Source of the DNA: Bryobacterales bacterium
GTDB taxonomy: Bacteria; Acidobacteriota; Terriglobia; Bryobacterales; Bryobacteraceae
Length of the DNA stretch: 9,159 nucleotides
Assembly: GCA_003142355.1 (NCBI GenBank)
Contig: PLMF01000118.1
Location: forward strand, 265-9,423
Direction of reading: 5' to 3'
In this document: positions 6,311 to 9,159 of the stretch, one piece after another
How positions within the stretch are numbered: position 1 is the first letter of the stretch
Layout of the letters: every line of letters starts with the position of its first letter
Made by a program: the position numbers and the translations under genes
The notes under the pieces: model-generated
Database searches by the model: none
The model's input: the letters and a program-made list of their open reading frames with translations, nothing else
Told to the model about the DNA's origin: nothing

Positions 6311-6337
6311 GAACCCTGGCTGGCGGCGGCGCCGTAG

Positions 6338-6343
6338 TATACT
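6338..6343 (+). promoter_or_regulatory. Possible -10 box of the peroxidase gene
   Basis: TATACT lies 19 bases before ATG 6363 in the 52-base gap after the permease and is the only AT-rich hexamer in a GC-rich stretch. No good -35 is seen at 17 bases. If used, transcription would start only about 10 bases before the start codon, in or next to the ribosome site, which weakens the call. Confidence 0.25.
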
Positions 6344-6362
6344 CACATTCACGGAGGAACTC

Positions 6363-7403
6363 ATGCGCCATCGCGCAACACTATTGCTATGTGCTTTTCT
6401 TATGCTGGGTGCGGCCTGCACCAGCCGCAAGCCCGGGGTGGAGGTGGATTCCGCCAAGCTGGGAATCTTCAAGGCGCTGCCGCCTGTCATGGATTCGGCC
6501 GCCAACCCCATCACTGAGGAGAAGGTGGCCCTGGGCCGCATGTTGTACTACGATGCCCGCCTTTCCAAGGGCCAGGACGTCTCCTGCAACTCCTGCCATG
6601 ATCTGAACAGGTACGGCGTCGACAACCAGCCGGTGTCCGATGGCCACAAGGGGCAGAAGGGCACGCGCAACTCGAATACGGTCTACAACGCCGCGGGGAA
6701 CTTCGTGCAGTTCTGGGACGGCCGCGCGCCCACGGTCGAGGAGCAGGCCAAAGGGCCGATCCTCAACCCGGTGGAGATGGCCATGCCGGACCAGAAGAAG
6801 GTGCTGGCCGTGCTGAACTCCATGCCCGAGTACGTCGCGGCGTTTCAGAAGGCTTTCCCGGGCGAGAAGCATCCGGTGACCTTCGACAACCTGGCCAAGG
6901 CCATCGGCGTTTTCGAGCGCAAGCTGGTGACGGTTTCGCGCTGGGACAAGTTCCTGGGCGGCGACCAGGCGGCGCTCAGCGACCAGGAAAAGGCCGGGCT
7001 GAACAAGTTTCTGGATGCCGGCTGCCAGAACTGTCACAACGGCGTTTATGTGGGTGGCAGCATGTTCCAGAAACTGGGTCTGGCGAGGCCCTGGGAGAAC
7101 GCCAACGACCCGGGCCGTTTCTCGGTCACCAAGCAGGAAGCCGACCGCATGGTCTTCAAGGTGCCCGGCCTGCGCAACATCGAGAAGACCGCACCTTACT
7201 TCCACGACGGCTCGATTGCCACGCTGGAAGATGCGGTGCGCAAAATGGCCGATCACCAGTTGGCAAAAACGCTGAACAAAGAGGAAGCCGATTCGATAGC
7301 GACCTTCCTGAAGGCGCTGACGGGCGAACTCCCGATGGAGTACATCAAAGAGCCGCCGCTGCCCAAGAGCACTGGCAGGACGCCCAAGCCGGACAAGGCG
7401 TGA
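6363..7403 (+). CDS. Di-haem cytochrome c peroxidase (CcpA/MauG family) lipoprotein
   Basis: 346 residues. Residues 1-19 form a signal peptide ending LMLGAAC, so Cys19 is probably lipidated and the protein faces the periplasm. Two c-type haem sites are visible: CNSCH at 75-79 and CQNCH at 221-225. Between them are [25 protein letters not shown] (117-141) and, after the second, [19 protein letters not shown] (265-283), both standard for bacterial di-haem peroxidases. The family reduces hydrogen peroxide to water with electrons from cytochromes or other periplasmic donors; MauG-type members instead oxidise protein substrates, which cannot be excluded. GGAGG five to six bases before ATG 6363 fixes the start. 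The 3' end is proline/lysine-rich ([15 protein letters not shown]). It ends 3 bp from the stop of the convergent oxidase subunit gene. Confidence 0.93.
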   Translation: MRHRATLLLCAFLMLGAACTSRKPGVEVDSAKLGIFKALPPVMDSAANPITEEKVALGRMLYYDARLSKGQDVSCNSCHDLNRYGVDNQPVSDGHKGQKGTRNSNTVYNAAGNFVQFWDGRAPTVEEQAKGPILNPVEMAMPDQKKVLAVLNSMPEYVAAFQKAFPGEKHPVTFDNLAKAIGVFERKLVTVSRWDKFLGGDQAALSDQEKAGLNKFLDAGCQNCHNGVYVGGSMFQKLGLARPWENANDPGRFSVTKQEADRMVFKVPGLRNIEKTAPYFHDGSIATLEDAVRKMADHQLAKTLNKEEADSIATFLKALTGELPMEYIKEPPLPKSTGRTPKPDKA

Positions 7404-7406
7404 AGG

Positions 7407-7967
7407 CTACCCCCAAACGTAGAACAGGACCATCAGGTACACCCAGAGACCATCCAGGAAGTGCCAGAAGATGGCGCTGATATCGATGACGGTGCGCCTG
7501 GCCGGCCCGACGGCCACATAAATGAGCGCCGCCACGCCGCCCACCAGGTGGAAAGCGTGGGAGGCGGTCAAGACGTAAAAGAACGAGCTGCTGGGACTGG
7601 TGGCGACGTAAATGCCGAGGGCTTTCAACTGCTGCCAGGCCAGCGCCTGGCCGAACAGGAAGAGAACACCCAGCAGGGCGCCGGCGCTCCACCAGGCGTT
7701 GAACTTCGAGCGAAGGCCGGCCTTCAGCGCGCGGCGCGCCATCTCGAGCGCGAAGCTGGAAGCCAGCAGGACGGCCGTGTTGAGGAAGAGAACGGGCGGC
7801 TTGGGCATGCTGGCCCAGTCGCCGGAAAGGCCGCGCCGGAATACGAAGGCACCGGTGAGCGCCACGAACACCATCACGCTGGCGGCCAGCAGCACATAGA
7901 GGCCGATGAAGGAGGCGCCGCGGGCGTCGCCGGAGCCGCCGTCTTCCCACGCGCTTTCCACAGGCAT
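7407..7967 (-). CDS. Heme-copper oxidase subunit III-like protein
   Basis: 186 residues with five membrane segments at about 19-43, 57-78, 92-112, 128-152 and 165-185. The five-segment form matches short bacterial subunit III proteins (CyoC/NorE type) rather than the seven-segment mitochondrial type. Family marks are SHAFHLVGG (136-144) and IFWHFLDGLWVYLMVLFY (166-183), equivalent to the H-x-x-H and W-H-F-x-D-x-x-W motifs of COX3. The subunit stabilises the catalytic core of aerobic terminal oxidases in the inner membrane and carries no redox centre itself. No subunit I, II or IV gene is in the window, so it may serve an oxidase encoded elsewhere or a nitric-oxide reductase-type complex. ATG 7967 has no strong ribosome site. 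It lies 36 bases after the DUF2752 gene and is probably in the same operon. Confidence 0.85.
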   Translation of the reverse strand: MPVESAWEDGGSGDARGASFIGLYVLLAASVMVFVALTGAFVFRRGLSGDWASMPKPPVLFLNTAVLLASSFALEMARRALKAGLRSKFNAWWSAGALLGVLFLFGQALAWQQLKALGIYVATSPSSSFFYVLTASHAFHLVGGVAALIYVAVGPARRTVIDISAIFWHFLDGLWVYLMVLFYVWG

Positions 7968-8003
7968 ACTGATATAGATGCTTGACGCCGAGGACCGGAC
8001 GCT

Positions 8004-8336
8004 TTAGCTTGCCCAGACCACGCGGCAGACTCCGTAGACGGCAAAGGCAGCCAGGCCGGCCGTCCAGAGATGGCCTCGGACGCGGCAGTTCCAGGGCAGC
8101 GCGAAGAGCATCGCGAAAGCCAGCGGGCTCAGGCCATTGCAGCGGATAGCTTCGCGCCAATGCCCTTTGGCCAGGGCGAACAGAGCGTGGGTGAGGCCGC
8201 AGAAGGGACACGGACGACCAGTCAGCCAGCGGAATCCACAGAGCCGGAACCCCGGGTCCGGGGGCGTGAAGTAGCACAGGGCAGCCAGCAGAAGGGCCGC
8301 CCCGGCAATGCGGATGAGGATGCCGCGCGCCGCCAT
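8004..8336 (-). CDS. DUF2752 family membrane protein
   Basis: 110 residues. The core is PCPFCGLTHALFALAKGHWREAI at 42-64, with the paired cysteines 43 and 46, followed by N66 in a C-N-G-L-S-P-L context; this is the DUF2752 signature as I know it. A hydrophobic segment at about 6-23 precedes it, and two more follow at about 70-81 and 89-107, so it is an integral inner-membrane protein. Function of the family is not established. The ATG overlaps the stop of the upstream zinc-ribbon gene by one base (TGATG), so translation is likely coupled. A longer reading of the same frame to 9020 only overlaps that gene out of frame and is not real. Confidence 0.85.
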   Translation of the reverse strand: MAARGILIRIAGAALLLAALCYFTPPDPGFRLCGFRWLTGRPCPFCGLTHALFALAKGHWREAIRCNGLSPLAFAMLFALPWNCRVRGHLWTAGLAAFAVYGVCRVVWAS

Positions 8337-9034
8337 CAGAGCGTTTCCGCGGTCCGTGGATCGAAGCCCACAATCTCTTTGTAGGCCACGGTGACCGCGG
8401 CCACCGTCACCGGCACCGCGACCAGCAGCCCGACGATGCAGCACAGGGCCCCGAGGATATCCACCAGCACCATCAGCAACAGGAACATGGTGAAGCCGAA
8501 ATAGTCGTTCTTCACCACCGCGTGACTGGCCTGCATGGCCGGCCAGAAGTCCATCCGCTTGTCCACGATGAACAGGAAGGTGAACTTGAACATGGCGGCC
8601 AGCACCAACCCCGGGATAATGCAGAACAGCGTCCCGCAGCCAACCAAAAGCGTGATGAGGAGCGACGCTATCAGCGCCGGCACGAAGAAATTGAAGCCCT
8701 TGAAAAGGTCGGCGACATCGGTCCGGCGATGGAGCAGCTTCTTCATGCAGAAGATCTGGAAACCGGCGATCAGGGGGCCCTGCAGGATCATCGGCACCAT
8801 GCCATTGAGGACGGCGAAGACAATCGTGAGCAGCATGAAAGTGCCGATGTCGGCTTTCACCATTTGCCATCCCTGGCCCACCCAATAGCCGGGGCGGGCC
8901 TGGGCAGCGGCGGGAGGCGTCCAGACGGGCGGAGCGGCGCCGCCGGACGCGCTGGGAGCCGCGAGCGACTCCCCGCAGTTGGGGCAGAATTGGGTACCAG
9001 GACCAACTTGAGTACCGCACTTGTGGCAGAACAT
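8336..9034 (-). CDS. Zinc-ribbon membrane protein
   Basis: 232 residues. The N-terminus is a zinc ribbon: C3-x2-C6 and C17-x2-C20 (FCHKCG...FCPNCG), which should bind one zinc ion. A P/A/S-rich linker follows (about 24-48). The rest is a membrane domain with hydrophobic segments at about 64-92, 116-156 (two) and 179-216 (two), plus a cytoplasm-like stretch KKLLHRRTDVADLFKGFNFF (98-117). The layout resembles bacterial zinc-ribbon/multi-pass membrane proteins of unknown function. I cannot name the family of the membrane part. AAGGAG lies about seven bases before the ATG (9034), a strong ribosome site. It heads the probable minus-strand operon and its stop overlaps the start of the DUF2752 gene. 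Confidence 0.85.
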   Translation of the reverse strand: MFCHKCGTQVGPGTQFCPNCGESLAAPSASGGAAPPVWTPPAAAQARPGYWVGQGWQMVKADIGTFMLLTIVFAVLNGMVPMILQGPLIAGFQIFCMKKLLHRRTDVADLFKGFNFFVPALIASLLITLLVGCGTLFCIIPGLVLAAMFKFTFLFIVDKRMDFWPAMQASHAVVKNDYFGFTMFLLLMVLVDILGALCCIVGLLVAVPVTVAAVTVAYKEIVGFDPRTAETL

Positions 9035-9064
9035 GAGATCTCCTTGACGTGGGCTAGGAGAGGA

Positions 9065-9073
9065 ATGATAGCA
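9065..9073 (-). promoter_or_regulatory. Possible extended -10 promoter of the minus-strand operon
   Basis: Read on the minus strand, TGCTATCAT has the form TG-N-TATCAT, an extended -10 element, about 30 bases upstream of the zinc-ribbon gene start. No good -35 is present at 16-18 bases, which extended -10 promoters tolerate. It would drive the three-gene unit running to 7407. Confidence 0.4.
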
Positions 9074-9123
9074 TCCGGCTGGGTGGCCTGGGTTGACTGG
9101 AGTTTCGTTCTGAAGCGCTTTCC

Positions 9124-9145
9124 GAGCCGCGACCGTCAGGGAGCG
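9124..9145 (+). repeat. Diverged copy of the inverted-repeat arm
   Basis: GAGCCGCGACCGTCAGGGAG (9124-9143, continuing CG) matches arm two of the inverted repeat (3234-3255) at 19 of 22 positions; the differences are at positions 10, 14 and 17 of the unit. It lies in the intergenic space upstream of the zinc-ribbon gene. Only 14 bases follow before the window ends, so a partner arm to the right cannot be seen. Confidence 0.6.
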
Positions 9146-9159
9146 TTTTACGTTGCCAG

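Noticed and set aside
7461..7985. Plus-strand frame opposite the oxidase subunit III gene.
   Set aside because: The minus strand shows five membrane segments and COX3 motifs; the plus-strand translation is Ala/Gly/Glu-rich shadow sequence.
8337..9020. Upstream extension of the DUF2752 frame to 9020 on the minus strand.
   Set aside because: It overlaps the zinc-ribbon gene out of frame. The DUF2752 domain and a TGATG coupled start fit the ATG at 8336.

Overview
The window is high-GC bacterial chromosome with long, well-spaced genes. The style of its secreted proteins and of its APC-permease/USP fusions suggests a soil Acidobacteriota (Bryobacterales/Solibacter-like), but no rRNA or marker gene confirms this. 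No tRNA, rRNA, CRISPR array or transposase gene was seen.

Layout. (1) 1-1017 (+): the C-terminal part of an APC-type permease fused to a USP-like domain, cut by the left window edge and followed by a possible terminator. (2) 1018-2700 (+): a 19-codon leader ORF overlapping the start of an OmpA-domain outer-membrane protein, then a small secreted protein of unknown function. (3) 2734-3484: a patchwork. The start of a lipoprotein gene runs into an integron attC-like element. That element forms the 3' end of a minus-strand DUF2442 gene, and behind the gene lies a perfect 23-bp inverted repeat. Next comes an AT-richer segment with two near-identical 16-bp palindromes. (4) 3485-6310 (+): a helical protein with a possible helix-turn-helix, closely followed by a full-length permease paralogous to the one at the left edge. 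(5) 6363-7403 (+): a di-haem cytochrome c peroxidase lipoprotein. (6) 9034-7407 (-): a probable operon of a zinc-ribbon membrane protein, a DUF2752 membrane protein and a heme-copper oxidase subunit III-like protein, meeting the peroxidase gene tail to tail with 3 bp between them.

How it fits together. The two permeases share about 325 C-terminal residues and a strongly conserved terminal motif. They flank an unrelated stretch of about 3 kb, part of which looks acquired (cassette-like DUF2442 gene, repeats). The helical protein is probably co-transcribed with the second permease and may act on the twin palindromes in front of it. The peroxidase and oxidase-subunit genes are both respiratory or redox functions of the cell envelope, but they lie on opposite strands and need not be co-regulated.

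The most unusual items are the attC-like structure whose core site supplies the DUF2442 stop codon, the twin palindromes, the inverted repeat with a diverged relative at the right window edge, and the conserved extra C-terminal domain of the permeases. All family assignments come from reading motifs by eye; no database search was run.
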